A stretch of 40,654 bases of DNA from Avispirillum sp959601495 (GCA_959601495.1 CAUGPT010000018.1:1-40654); one strand, 5' to 3'; shown: positions 24,921-33,841, counted from the stretch's first letter. Made by a program: numbers and translations. Notes: generated from the letters alone by a model not told the origin.

Positions 24921-25170
24921 GGCGGGGGCGGGGATCGCGGCGAGAGTGCGGCGTCCGCGGCGGGAGGCGGGATCGCAGCAGTGGGGCGGCGTCAGTGGCG
25001 GGGAGCGCGGTATCCGCGGTGAGGGCGTAGCGTCTGCGGCGGGAGGCGCGGTATCCGCAGCGGGAGGCGGGATCGCAGCGGCGCGGTATTCGCGGTGAGG
25101 GCGCGGCGTCCGCGGCGGGAGGCGCGTTATCCGCAGCGGGGCTCGGTATCCGCGGCGAGGGTGCGGCGTG
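24921..25170. repeat. GC-rich degenerate tandem repeat
   Basis: About twelve imperfect copies of a 18-21-base unit close to GCGGTATCCGCGGTGAGGG alternating with GCGGCGTCCGCGGCGGGAG, giving a higher-order period of about 40 bases. Many units hold CCGCGG and so can form small stems. The array lies between the typA terminator and the promoter of the next gene. Its open frames read as Arg/Pro/Ala-rich peptides and are not credible genes. Bases 25171-25293, up to the next promoter, hold a small stem (ACAGCC with GGCTGT) and nothing else I recognise. Confidence 0.75.
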
Positions 25171-25293
25171 TATACAACGTCACTATGTGTATAGATCCCC
25201 ATGACAGCCTGCGAAAAGCTTCGGCATGGCTGTACAACGCGTAAATTGTCGTCAAAAAACCCAAACGCAGCTTACTCAAATTGTTTCAGATCA

Positions 25294-25322
25294 TTGACAT
25301 GTGTTTAAAACATTTGTATAAT
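25294..25322 (+). promoter_or_regulatory. Consensus sigma-A promoter of the dockerin protein gene
   Basis: Perfect TTGACA (25294-25299), a 17-base spacer and perfect TATAAT (25317-25322). A leader of about 70 bases follows. Confidence 0.9.
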
Positions 25323-25335
25323 ATTTACAGATACG

Positions 25336-25377
25336 TTTTCTGCAAAGCGGCATTCTGCAGAAAACCGACAAATTTTT
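25336..25377 (+). promoter_or_regulatory. Leader hairpin before the dockerin protein gene
   Basis: TTTTCTGCA (25336-25344) pairs with TGCAGAAAA (25356-25364), and six T follow after eight further bases. It may be an mRNA-stabilising stem or a weak attenuator; the gap to the T-run argues against a simple terminator. Confidence 0.35.
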
Positions 25378-25396
25378 TCTGAAAGGTGATATTAGT

Positions 25397-27709
25397 ATGA
25401 AAAAGATTATCTCTTCTCTGCTGATCTGCTGCATGCTGGCAGCATCACTTTGCATATTCCCCGCAAACGCCGCGGACGGGGCGGATTTTGTCGATCCTGC
25501 CGAGGGCTACGAGCCGACCGCCGCAGCCAATGAGGATGCGTCTCTTGATTTGTGGTTTGACTATGCCAGCGAAAAGATCTCGCCCGACAGCACGACCTCT
25601 ACCGGACGTAAAAGCGCGACTGTCTATATGGCGAAAAACGAGATCGAGGACGCGCAGTTTGTTCTCTGCACAACGGACAATACGGGCAGAGACGGGCTCA
25701 GCGCTTCTCTTTCCGGTTTTACGGACAACGCCGGAAACACTCTCGACGCAGACATCTTTATAGAGCTTTATCATGACTGCGGCACGAGCGGCAGCGTGCC
25801 CGACGCGATACCGCCCCTCTCCGCATACGGTCCTTTTTCGCTCACCGCCGGAAAAAGCCAGGCGTTTCTTATAAAGATCACGTCTAAGTCCGATACCGCG
25901 GCAGGGCTCTACTCCTCCGATCTTACCGTGACCGACGCAAGCGGCAACGCGATCAAAACCACAAAAGTTTTCGCGAAGGTATGGGATTTCGCTCTTTCCG
26001 ACGAGACCGCCTGCGCCACAAGCATGAATCTTGCATACAGCTATCTTACGTCGGCATATCCGGGGCGGGACGCGAACGAGATATACAAAAACTACTATGA
26101 CTATCTGCTTGAAAACAGAGTCTGCGCATACTATCTGCCCTATAATCTGTACGACACCAAAGCCCTTGATTATATGGATAACCCCAGAGTTACATCGTTC
26201 CAGGGCGACCGTTCATACACCGGCACATCCTATCAGAACGCCGTTGTAAAGCATATAAGCAGGACAGCATATAAAGGAGAAGAAAATGCTCACCGTTTTA
26301 ACAAAGCGTATTATTTCTCAAACATTGTCGACGCGGCAAAGCCCGCCGATCTCGAAAAGCTGCGCGAATACTATAACAATCTGAATTCCTGGCTCAGTGC
26401 CTCAAAGCCCGACTACGCCGATGTTCCCTTCTGGTTTATTAACACCTACATAAACGATATCGACTATACCGACGCCGACGGAAACCTTATGGACCAGATC
26501 GCGTATTACGACGATTTTGTCAATCTGTGGTGCTCAAAAACCTTTGCCTATACCCGCAGCGATGAGCTCGGTACCGCAGGCGCAAAGCTTATGCAGCCGC
26601 AGAAGTGGGATTCGATTTACGGAACATTTGCCGAGCGTATGCAGAACAAGCGCGACGCGGGTCAGAAGGTATGGTGGTTCATATCATGGGATGTTGAAGC
26701 GCCCTACATAAACTACTATATGCAGACAGACGGCGTTGCACAGCGAGTTCTGTTCTGGCAGCAGTATGACAACGGCGTTCAGGGATTTCTTTATAACTTT
26801 GCGAACTTCTGGTCCGGCGATTGCTACGACCCCTATGCAAATAATATTACGAATTCAGCATATCCCAATGCGCACGGCGAGTCCATTCTGATCTATCCCG
26901 GAGCGAAATACGGTCTTGACACTCCCGTAGGCAGCCTGCGTCTTGAGGCAATGCGCGACGGCATCGAGGACTATCAGCTTTTCACTATGCTTGACGCGGC
27001 TCTCGGCGACGGTGCATCGGATGAGTACATTGACCGCATGACCACCGGTATGGTCACATATTCCGTATCGGACAGCGACTACAGCGCGGCGCGCGTCGCC
27101 CTCGGAGACGCCGTTGAAAATGCGCTCAGCACCGAAAACTGCGAGCACGACTATACCTGCGAAATTACGATACCGGCAACATGTACCGAAGCGGGCGAGG
27201 CTGTATACACCTGCGCAAAGTGCAGCAAAAGCTACACTGACGCTGTTCCCGCCGCAGGCCATACATTTACCGGCGGAAAATGCTCCGTATGCGGTGCCGA
27301 CGACCCGAATGCGGTCACACTGACACTTGACGGGACCGAGACCGTATATTCCGCGGGAGACGCCGTCAAACTTGAGGCAGTAACGTTCTACAGGGAGAAC
27401 TTCCTTTCATACCGTTTCACCGGTTGGAGCGGAGACGAAGACATTATCGGCAGTGATCCTAATGCCACGGCAATCGAGTTTACAATGCCCGCGAAAAACG
27501 TCTCACTTACACAGAATTATCTTATCATAGGCGATATTAACAGTGACGGAAACGTAAACGGAATAGATCTGAATCTTATGAGGCGGATGATGATAGGTCT
27601 GTACCCGCGTAATGATTCCGTCGACATCAATTATGACGACAACATGAACAGCATAGATTTGAATCTCATGAGACGAATGATGATCGGTCTGTATATTCCC
27701 ACAAAATAA
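25397..27709 (+). CDS. Secreted DUF4091 glycosidase-like protein with C-terminal type I dockerin
   Basis: A 770-residue exported protein. It has a signal peptide (about 1-26); a beta-sandwich domain (about 40-200); and a DUF4091/GH123-like barrel (about 205-580), recognisable from VWWFISWD, FWQQYDNGVQGFLYNFANFW and LRLEAMRDGIEDYQ. A Cys-rich module follows (CEHDYTC...C..C) as seen in clostridial surface proteins, then an InlB-like beta domain (RFTGWSGDE, about 635-705). The end is a complete type I dockerin (about 710-770) with two calcium-loop/helix repeats, DINSDGNVNGIDLNLMRRMM and the second with DINYDDNMNSIDLNLMRRMM. The dockerin implies docking onto a cohesin scaffold not encoded here. 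Substrate unknown; glycan or polysaccharide is likely. It is a single-gene unit with its own promoter and terminator. Confidence 0.87.
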   Translation: MKKIISSLLICCMLAASLCIFPANAADGADFVDPAEGYEPTAAANEDASLDLWFDYASEKISPDSTTSTGRKSATVYMAKNEIEDAQFVLCTTDNTGRDGLSASLSGFTDNAGNTLDADIFIELYHDCGTSGSVPDAIPPLSAYGPFSLTAGKSQAFLIKITSKSDTAAGLYSSDLTVTDASGNAIKTTKVFAKVWDFALSDETACATSMNLAYSYLTSAYPGRDANEIYKNYYDYLLENRVCAYYLPYNLYDTKALDYMDNPRVTSFQGDRSYTGTSYQNAVVKHISRTAYKGEENAHRFNKAYYFSNIVDAAKPADLEKLREYYNNLNSWLSASKPDYADVPFWFINTYINDIDYTDADGNLMDQIAYYDDFVNLWCSKTFAYTRSDELGTAGAKLMQPQKWDSIYGTFAERMQNKRDAGQKVWWFISWDVEAPYINYYMQTDGVAQRVLFWQQYDNGVQGFLYNFANFWSGDCYDPYANNITNSAYPNAHGESILIYPGAKYGLDTPVGSLRLEAMRDGIEDYQLFTMLDAALGDGASDEYIDRMTTGMVTYSVSDSDYSAARVALGDAVENALSTENCEHDYTCEITIPATCTEAGEAVYTCAKCSKSYTDAVPAAGHTFTGGKCSVCGADDPNAVTLTLDGTETVYSAGDAVKLEAVTFYRENFLSYRFTGWSGDEDIIGSDPNATAIEFTMPAKNVSLTQNYLIIGDINSDGNVNGIDLNLMRRMMIGLYPRNDSVDINYDDNMNSIDLNLMRRMMIGLYIPTK

Positions 27710-27734
27710 GGCGGACGCCGAAAATGCCCGTAAT

Positions 27735-27769
27735 AAAAGCTCCGCAGCCAAAAGGCTGCGGAGCTTTTT
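27735..27769. terminator. Bidirectional terminator between convergent genes
   Basis: AAAAGCTCCGCAGCC pairs with GGCTGCGGAGCTTTT around a loop of four A, followed by T on both strands. It serves the dockerin gene on the plus strand and the FN3/transglutaminase gene on the minus strand. Confidence 0.92.
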
Positions 27770-27806
27770 AAATCGTTTCGGCTGCATGTCCGGCAAAGGC
27801 GGCTCA

Positions 27807-29336
27807 TCATTTTTGTGTAACGGTCTCGACCTCGCAGAAAGGAAACTCGCCGTATCCCACGTACCCTATCTGACCGTCTGCCCAGCCGAGCTGACCGTCC
27901 ATTGTCAGCTGCACCCACTGGTGCGTATACAGATTTTCGTTTACATGCGCCCATTTGTATCCCATGCATCCAAGCAGCATGCCGAGCGCTCTTGTTGCAC
28001 CCGCACACGAATACTCGCCTTTTACAAACACGCCGTACGCCGTAGCGTAATCCGCGCCCTCCATGGTGTAGGTACACTGCAAGCAATACTGCGCTACTAT
28101 CTGCGCCGCCGCATGCACCTTTTCAATATCGGTGCTGCCGGTAATGCCCGCCGCAAGCCTTTTTGCAACTGCAAGTGCCTCGTTGTACTTTGTACTTCCC
28201 GCTCCGGAGCCGTCCGAAGAGTTATAGTTATTGTTCCATGTACCTTTATCGCCGCCGGAGTTTGATCCGTTTGTCGGTGCGGGAGCAACAGCGGGCTTCG
28301 GAGCTTTTTTCGTGCGCCCGCTCACAGCCTCGCTCTGCGCGCTTGTATACTTGTCTTCTCCGACGGTGACGCATACCGTCGCCTTGTAAAACTCTTCGGT
28401 ATCCTCGGAAAGCCCTTTGTGCACATACTGTGTTTCGGTTATATTTTCGGCAATCGCCTTATATTCGCCGTCAGCCTTATCGGAGCAGTACAGCGTATAT
28501 GCAGCGCCTGCGCCATCCGGCAAAGTATCTTCGCAGGCGTTCCACTTCACCGTAATGCTCGACGTGTCGGACTCCTCGGCGGAAAGCCCTGTCACAGGCG
28601 ACGGATTTGTTCTGACGCTCTTCTTCTCCGACATATCGCTGCGATACTCCCTGCCGTCTGCTTTGGCAACAGTGCAGGCCTCAAAAGAATACTCCGCAAG
28701 GGGAACAAGGTCTTTAATTTCATATGTTTCGGCGCCCGAAACGTTTTCGGCATTTGTCTTTATTTCCCCATTCTCATACACGGTAACTTCGTATGCGAAC
28801 TCAATATCGCTGCCGTCGGAGTTTTTCTCCGTCATAGGCTCGCATGACCACATTATCATTGCGGCGCTGTCGCCCTCGGCTGCCGCCTTCTCAATTGTCG
28901 GAGCGGGCACGGTGAGCTCCGCGGTCGTGAACCGAAGCGTTTCGGAATACCTGAGGTACACTTTTTTCCCGAATATGCTGCGATACGGCGCAACGACTGC
29001 GTAGTAGTCCGTATCGGGCAAAAGCTTTGTAAGCGAAGTGCCCGCGCCGTCGCACTCTTTGCCGTCAACAAGCGTTAAAGAGTCGCTGCCTCCGTCCCTT
29101 ATGCATTCGGCGATCTCGTCATCGCTCGGCTCATGGTCGGAATATACAAGCACCTCTCCGCTCGCAAAACCTTTGGTGCTCCAAGTTATCTTTGCACGGT
29201 TCCACTGCGCCGAGCCGCATTCAACGTCGACGGCGGCGCGCGCAAAGCGCAGCATATATACCGCCGCGCCGACAAAAGCCGTCACCAGCACTGCCGCGAC
29301 AACGATTATCAGGAAGATCATTGTTTTTTTCTTCAT
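27807..29336 (-). CDS. Membrane-anchored FN3 protein with C-terminal transglutaminase-like domain
   Basis: A 509-residue protein. A basic N-terminus and one transmembrane helix (about 6-30) anchor it outside the cell. Three fibronectin-III-like domains follow (about 35-330), then a Gly/Ser/Asn-rich linker, then a transglutaminase-like domain (about 365-505). The Cys-His-Asp triad is visible: C444 in GEYSCAGATRALG, H472 in YTHQW and D487 in GWADG. Such domains act as cysteine peptidases or cross-linkers; the exact activity is unknown. I chose the ATG at 29336, preceded by AAGGGAG at a rather long distance; a TTG at 29363 is possible but adds nothing. It ends opposite the dockerin protein gene and may belong to the same surface programme. 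Confidence 0.8.
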   Translation of the reverse strand: MKKKTMIFLIIVVAAVLVTAFVGAAVYMLRFARAAVDVECGSAQWNRAKITWSTKGFASGEVLVYSDHEPSDDEIAECIRDGGSDSLTLVDGKECDGAGTSLTKLLPDTDYYAVVAPYRSIFGKKVYLRYSETLRFTTAELTVPAPTIEKAAAEGDSAAMIMWSCEPMTEKNSDGSDIEFAYEVTVYENGEIKTNAENVSGAETYEIKDLVPLAEYSFEACTVAKADGREYRSDMSEKKSVRTNPSPVTGLSAEESDTSSITVKWNACEDTLPDGAGAAYTLYCSDKADGEYKAIAENITETQYVHKGLSEDTEEFYKATVCVTVGEDKYTSAQSEAVSGRTKKAPKPAVAPAPTNGSNSGGDKGTWNNNYNSSDGSGAGSTKYNEALAVAKRLAAGITGSTDIEKVHAAAQIVAQYCLQCTYTMEGADYATAYGVFVKGEYSCAGATRALGMLLGCMGYKWAHVNENLYTHQWVQLTMDGQLGWADGQIGYVGYGEFPFCEVETVTQK

Positions 29337-29405
29337 TTTTTTTGCAGCTCCCTTTTCTCGCAAATAACCGCCGCGCGTTTCTATGCGTCGCGGCGTCTAT
29401 CCGAA

Positions 29406-29436
29406 AGATCCGGATTTTACAAAAAAATCCGGATCT
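29406..29436 (-). terminator. Hairpin after galE
   Basis: AGATCCGGATTTT pairs with AAAATCCGGATCT ten bases after the galE stop codon (minus-strand direction). The following T-run is short (TT), so termination may be partial. Confidence 0.6.
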
Positions 29437-29445
29437 GCGGTATTC

Positions 29446-30432
29446 TTAATATTCTTTTTTGCAATACCAGTTCCATGCGGTGCTGACGATCACGTCAATG
29501 TCCGCATATTTCGGCTCCCAGCCGAGCACGCTTTTCGCTTTTGCGCGGCTGCCCACAAGAACCGCCGGATCGCCCGCTCTGCGCTGCACGGGGGTGACGG
29601 TAAAATCCCGACCGGTAACGCGTTTTACGCTGTCGATTATTTCAAGAACCGAAGTTCCCCGCTCGTTGCCGAGGTTGAGAAATACGTTTTCTCCTCCGCG
29701 CGAAAGATACTCAAGAGCGCGGACGTGCGCGTCGGCAAGATCCGTCACGTGTATGTAGTCGCGAACGCATGAGCCGTCCGGAGTGGGATAGTCGGTGCCG
29801 AAGACCTTTATGTCGCTCCTCGCGCCGGAGGCGGCATCAAGCACCAACGGGATAATATGCGTCTCCGGGTCGTGGCTCTCGCCTATCTCGCCGTCCGGGT
29901 CCGCGCCCGCGGCGTTAAAATATCTGAGCACCGCAAACTGCAGCCCGTATGCCGCGGCATAATCCTTGAAAATGCGCTCCACCATGAGCTTTGTGGCTCC
30001 GTACGGGTTTATGGGCGCCTGAGGCATATCCTCCGTAATAGGCACTCTTTCGGGCTCGCCGTAGGTAGCGCAAGTCGAAGAAAATATGATCCTGCGGCAG
30101 CCTCGGCTGCGCATTACCCGCAGAAGGTTCAGCGTATTTGCTACATTGTTGAAATAATACTTTTCGGGGTCGGTAACGCTCTCTCCCACATACGCAAACG
30201 CGGCAAAATGCACCACAGCCTCTATGGGATCGTCGCTGTCCGCCGCGTCAAACGCGGCCTCTATGTCTTCAATATTCTTAAGGTCTCCCAAAATAAAGCG
30301 GCCCCATTTGACCGCTTCCCGGTGACCGTACACCAGATTGTCGAGTACGATCGTTTTATATCCGCGCCGGTTAAGCTCTTTGTTTGTATGCGAGCCTATA
30401 TAACCTGCGCCGCCGCAGACAAGAACAGACAT
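29446..30432 (-). CDS. galE: UDP-glucose 4-epimerase GalE
   Basis: A 328-residue short-chain dehydrogenase-type epimerase. The NAD-binding motif GGAGYIGSH is at the N-terminus and the catalytic Tyr-x3-Lys is in NPYGATKLM; the length is that of GalE. It interconverts UDP-glucose and UDP-galactose (and possibly the GlcNAc forms). The start has GGGAGG nine bases upstream. It is the last gene of a four-gene surface-polysaccharide operon (ugd, UDP-xylose synthase, sugar-phosphate transferase, galE), 85 bases after the transferase. Its job there is probably to supply UDP-galactose for the polymer. Confidence 0.95.
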   Translation of the reverse strand: MSVLVCGGAGYIGSHTNKELNRRGYKTIVLDNLVYGHREAVKWGRFILGDLKNIEDIEAAFDAADSDDPIEAVVHFAAFAYVGESVTDPEKYYFNNVANTLNLLRVMRSRGCRRIIFSSTCATYGEPERVPITEDMPQAPINPYGATKLMVERIFKDYAAAYGLQFAVLRYFNAAGADPDGEIGESHDPETHIIPLVLDAASGARSDIKVFGTDYPTPDGSCVRDYIHVTDLADAHVRALEYLSRGGENVFLNLGNERGTSVLEIIDSVKRVTGRDFTVTPVQRRAGDPAVLVGSRAKAKSVLGWEPKYADIDVIVSTAWNWYCKKEY

Positions 30433-30517
30433 TATTTATCCTCCCGTGCGGCATGCCGTGTTTTTTTGCGGCACACCTGTTTTTATAAGCGCCGACATCC
30501 GGCCGCGGCACAGCGGC

Positions 30518-31339
30518 TCAGTCCGTTTGCTTTTCGGCCTTTGCCGATACTTCGCCCTCGTTAAGCTTTTCGCCGCGCTTCTTTGTCGCGTCAGACGACG
30601 CAGAATTGCCGACGGTCTCATCTGCCGCACTGTCGGCGGCGTTCTCCGCGCCGTCATATCCCGCTTTTCCGGCAAGTGTATACGACACGGTTTTGAATAT
30701 AAGCTTTATATCGACCGCGCAGGACGCATCGCGCGCATAGTCAACATCCATCTGCATACGTCTCTCAAAATCCACCTTTGAGCGCTCCGAGGTCTGCCAG
30801 TAGCAGGTAAGTCCCTGGGGCACGCCGTATCTTTCGGCATATGTATCTCCGAAGCGGCTTTGTTCTTCTTCGTATTCGTATGTAGGAAGCGGGCGCGGAC
30901 CGACGATGGACATATCCCCACGCAGAATATTTATAAGCTGGGGCAGCTCGTCGATATTGGTCTTGCGGATAAATCTGCCCACTTTTGTAATGCGCGGGTC
31001 TTCGCTGTCTGCCAGCTTGAACGAAACATCGTCGCTGCCGTACTGTTTTCTCAGTTCTTCGTGAATCTTATCCGCGTCCTTTCTCATGGAGCGGAATTTG
31101 TACATATTGAATGTGCGGCGCCCTTTACCCACGCGCTTCTGTACGTAGAAAACAGGAAAGCCGTCCTCGACGGCAATAGCTATAGCTACTATGAGCATGG
31201 GCAGAAAAAGGATCACAAGCGCGACGAACGAGGCGGCAATATCCGCGCATCTTTTAAGTACGCGGTATACCGCGCCGCCTTTTCTTGCGGCGCTTTTCTT
31301 TTTTGCGTTAAACGTTTCTGCGATTTCGGTTTTATTCAT
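30518..31339 (-). CDS. Initiating sugar-phosphate transferase (WcaJ/WbaP-type bacterial sugar transferase)
   Basis: A 273-residue membrane protein of the polyprenyl-phosphate hexose-1-phosphate transferase family (bacterial sugar transferase, PF02397). One hydrophobic segment (about 32-58) is followed by the catalytic part with VQKRVGKGRRTFNMYKFRSM, the basic RKTNIDELPQLINILRGD segment, and SIVGPRPLP. It loads the first sugar phosphate onto undecaprenyl phosphate to start an exopolysaccharide or wall glycan. The N-terminal membrane domains of WcaJ-type long forms are missing, so it is a minimal version. A low-complexity charged tail of about 40 residues after the catalytic domain is unusual. 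Ribosome binding site weak (GGGGAAAAG). Confidence 0.9.
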   Translation of the reverse strand: MNKTEIAETFNAKKKSAARKGGAVYRVLKRCADIAASFVALVILFLPMLIVAIAIAVEDGFPVFYVQKRVGKGRRTFNMYKFRSMRKDADKIHEELRKQYGSDDVSFKLADSEDPRITKVGRFIRKTNIDELPQLINILRGDMSIVGPRPLPTYEYEEEQSRFGDTYAERYGVPQGLTCYWQTSERSKVDFERRMQMDVDYARDASCAVDIKLIFKTVSYTLAGKAGYDGAENAADSAADETVGNSASSDATKKRGEKLNEGEVSAKAEKQTD

Positions 31340-31381
31340 CTTTTCACTTTTCCCCGACGGCAGATCCGCCGGATATGTAGA

Positions 31382-32323
31382 TTATATAAGCTTTCTGAAA
31401 TACTCTATAGTGCGGTCAAGCCCCTCGTCAAGGCATATTGCGGGACTCCAGCCGCCGAGTTCTGCGTTTGCAAGAGATATATCCGCTTTTCTTCTTGTGG
31501 GGTCGTCGCTCGGCAGGGGCATATGAATAATACCCGCGGTGCTGCCCGTTTTTGCCGTTACGAGATTTGCAAGCTCAAGCATGGTGAATTCTCCAGGGTT
31601 GCCCAGGTTTACGGGGCCCGTAAAGTCGCTGCGGCTGTACTCCATCATGCGGATGATACCCTCTATAAGGTCGTCCACATACTGGAAGGAGCGCGTCTGC
31701 GTTCCGTCACCGTAAACGGTGAGCGGCTCGTTTTTCAGAGCCTGAATTATAAAATTGGATACTACTCTGCCGTCATCGGGGTCCATTTTCGGCCCGTAGG
31801 TATTGAAAATGCGTATGACCTTTATTTTCGTGCCGAATTCTCTGTTATAGTCAAAGCAAAGGCTTTCGGCGCAGCGCTTGCCCTCGTCGTAGCAGCTTCT
31901 GATACCGTGGCAGTTGACGCAGCCTCTGTATGACTCCACCTGCGGGTGCACCTCGGGATCGCCGTACACCTCGCTTGTGGAAAACTGCATAAGCGTTGCG
32001 TTGTACTTCGTGGCAAGCTCCAGCATATTTATAACGCCGAAAATACAGGTCTTCGTCGTTTTCGTGGGGCTTTTCTGATATGCGGGCGGGCTTGCGGGGC
32101 AAGCCGCGTTGTATATTCTGTCGCACGGGATGTTTACAGGGTCGCACACATCCGCCTCGATAAATTCAAAGCGATCCGATTTCAGGCACTTTTCAAGGTT
32201 TTCCATTCTGCCTGTATACAGATTGTCCAGCGCCGTAACGTAGTTTCCCGGGTCGGCAAGAAGCCGCTCGCACAGATTGCTGCCTATAAAGCCGGCGCCG
32301 CCGGTCACAAGTATCCTTTTCAT
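31382..32323 (-). CDS. UDP-glucuronate decarboxylase (UDP-xylose synthase)
   Basis: A 313-residue extended short-chain dehydrogenase. The NAD motif GGAGFIGSNLCE, the UXS signature ACPASPPAYQ, and the Tyr-x3-Lys in RSCYDEGKR are all visible, as is RIFNTYGPKM. It converts UDP-glucuronate, the product of the gene just upstream, into UDP-xylose. The ATG at 32323 is used; an in-frame TTG at 32329 is directly next to the ugd stop codon. The seven-base gap to ugd and lack of a clear ribosome binding site suggest translational coupling. Another decarboxylating epimerase activity is possible, but the pair with ugd makes UDP-xylose the best guess. Confidence 0.9.
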   Translation of the reverse strand: MKRILVTGGAGFIGSNLCERLLADPGNYVTALDNLYTGRMENLEKCLKSDRFEFIEADVCDPVNIPCDRIYNAACPASPPAYQKSPTKTTKTCIFGVINMLELATKYNATLMQFSTSEVYGDPEVHPQVESYRGCVNCHGIRSCYDEGKRCAESLCFDYNREFGTKIKVIRIFNTYGPKMDPDDGRVVSNFIIQALKNEPLTVYGDGTQTRSFQYVDDLIEGIIRMMEYSRSDFTGPVNLGNPGEFTMLELANLVTAKTGSTAGIIHMPLPSDDPTRRKADISLANAELGGWSPAICLDEGLDRTIEYFRKLI

Positions 32324-32329
32324 ATGCAA

Positions 32330-33676
32330 CTACACGCGGGACATTATATCGGTCTTTCCCCGCGAAACTCCTATCTGATAGTATTCAAAGCCTGCATCCT
32401 CAAGGCCGCAGTGGGAATATATATTACGTCCGTCATAGATAACGGGGCTTTTCAGAAGCCCTTTGATGCGCTCAAAGTCGGGGGCGAGAAACTCCTCCCA
32501 CTCCGTAACGAGCACCAAAGCGTCGCAGCCGTCGCAGGCGCTGTATTTTTCATCGAAATATGTAACCGCGCCGTTATCCTTAAGGTAGCAGCTGCGCGCT
32601 TCTCCCGAAGCCTTGGGGTCATAGGCATGTACCTCGGCGCCGCGGCTTGTCAGCTCGTTTATTATAACGATCGACGCGGCGCAGCGCATATCGTCGGTGT
32701 TTGGCTTGAACGACAGCCCCCAGACCGCGATCTTTCTGCCGCGCAGATCTTCTCCGAAGCGCTCGGCAATTTTTTTCGGTATATACCGTTTCTGATCCGC
32801 GTTGACTTCTTCGACCGCGGTGAGTATCCGCGGCGCATAGCCCAGATCGTCGGCAGTTTTTATAAGCGCCCGAACATCCTTGGGAAAGCAGCTTCCGCCG
32901 TAGCCGCAGCCGGGATCTATGAACCGGTATCCTATACGGCTGTCGCTGCCTATACCGCGGCGAACACTGTTAACGTCCGCGCCGCAAAGCTCGCATATGC
33001 GCGCAATCTCATTTATAAAGCTGATTTTTGTAGCAAGCATACAGTTTGCCGCATACTTCGTCATTTCAGCCGAAGCGATATCCATGAAGATCAGCTTATC
33101 CTCGGAGCAGAACGTGGAATACAGCTCTCTCATTATGCGCTCGGCGCGCTCGCTCCCGCAGCCGATTATCACTCTGTCCGGGTTTCGGCAGTCTTCTATG
33201 GCGCTGCCCTCCCTGAGAAACTCGGGGTTCGAGACCACCTCAAAAGAAAGAAGACTCTCACGCCGCCCAAGCTCTTCGGAAACCGCCGTCGAAACCTTTT
33301 CGGACGTGCCGACGGGAACCGTGGATTTATCAACGATTATAAGGTCATTTTTCATTGCCGCGCCTATACTGTGCGCAACCTCGAGTACATAGTGCAGATC
33401 GGCGCTGCCGTCCTCGCCCATTGGGGTTCCGACCGCGATAAAACAGACCTCCGCCTTTCGGAGAGCGGCCTCTATATCAGTTGTAAATGTGAGCCTTGCG
33501 CGGTTTTTTTTAACCAGCTCGCGAAGCCCCGGCTCGAATATGGGAATATCCCCGGACACAAGGCGGTTTATTTTTTCGGCATTCGTATCAACGCATACTA
33601 CGTTGTTTCCGGCATCTGCAAAGCAGGTTCCCGAAACAAGGCCTACGTATCCCGTACCGATAACGGCAATCTCCAT
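32330..33676 (-). CDS. ugd: UDP-glucose 6-dehydrogenase
   Basis: A 448-residue nucleotide-sugar dehydrogenase. The NAD motif is GTGYVGLVSG, and the catalytic Cys lies in DPGCGYGGSCFPKD. It oxidises UDP-glucose to UDP-glucuronate with two NAD+ molecules. The start at 33676 has AGGAG and begins the NAD fold directly (MEIAVIGTGYVG); 15 upstream codons are not protein-like. It is the first gene of the polysaccharide operon and feeds the UDP-xylose synthase that follows. GDP-mannose dehydrogenases share the fold, but the next gene supports the UDP-glucose form. Confidence 0.93.
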   Translation of the reverse strand: MEIAVIGTGYVGLVSGTCFADAGNNVVCVDTNAEKINRLVSGDIPIFEPGLRELVKKNRARLTFTTDIEAALRKAEVCFIAVGTPMGEDGSADLHYVLEVAHSIGAAMKNDLIIVDKSTVPVGTSEKVSTAVSEELGRRESLLSFEVVSNPEFLREGSAIEDCRNPDRVIIGCGSERAERIMRELYSTFCSEDKLIFMDIASAEMTKYAANCMLATKISFINEIARICELCGADVNSVRRGIGSDSRIGYRFIDPGCGYGGSCFPKDVRALIKTADDLGYAPRILTAVEEVNADQKRYIPKKIAERFGEDLRGRKIAVWGLSFKPNTDDMRCAASIVIINELTSRGAEVHAYDPKASGEARSCYLKDNGAVTYFDEKYSACDGCDALVLVTEWEEFLAPDFERIKGLLKSPVIYDGRNIYSHCGLEDAGFEYYQIGVSRGKTDIMSRV

Positions 33677-33736
33677 AAAAGCTCCTATCGTAGAACTCCG
33701 CAAAAAAACGACAGAATTCACATTATAATTTATTAT

Positions 33737-33765
33737 ATTATATCTTTTTACCTAAAAAACATCAA
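33737..33765 (-). promoter_or_regulatory. Sigma-A promoter of the polysaccharide operon
   Basis: Minus-strand TTGATG (33760-33765), a 17-base spacer and TATAAT (33737-33742), 60 bases upstream of ugd within an A+T-rich spacer. Confidence 0.75.
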
Positions 33766-33841
33766 TATTCAAAATTTACGAAAATAAATTTAACAAATTG
33801 TGAATTATTTTGCATGTACTTTACATTGTGCACATCGCACA

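Noticed and set aside
24921..25170. CRISPR array
   Set aside because: The units are adjacent, degenerate and GC-rich with no unique spacers, and no cas genes are in the window.
31946..33787. Long plus-strand open frame opposite the UDP-xylose synthase and ugd genes
   Set aside because: Both minus-strand genes have full catalytic motifs; the plus-strand translation is not protein-like.
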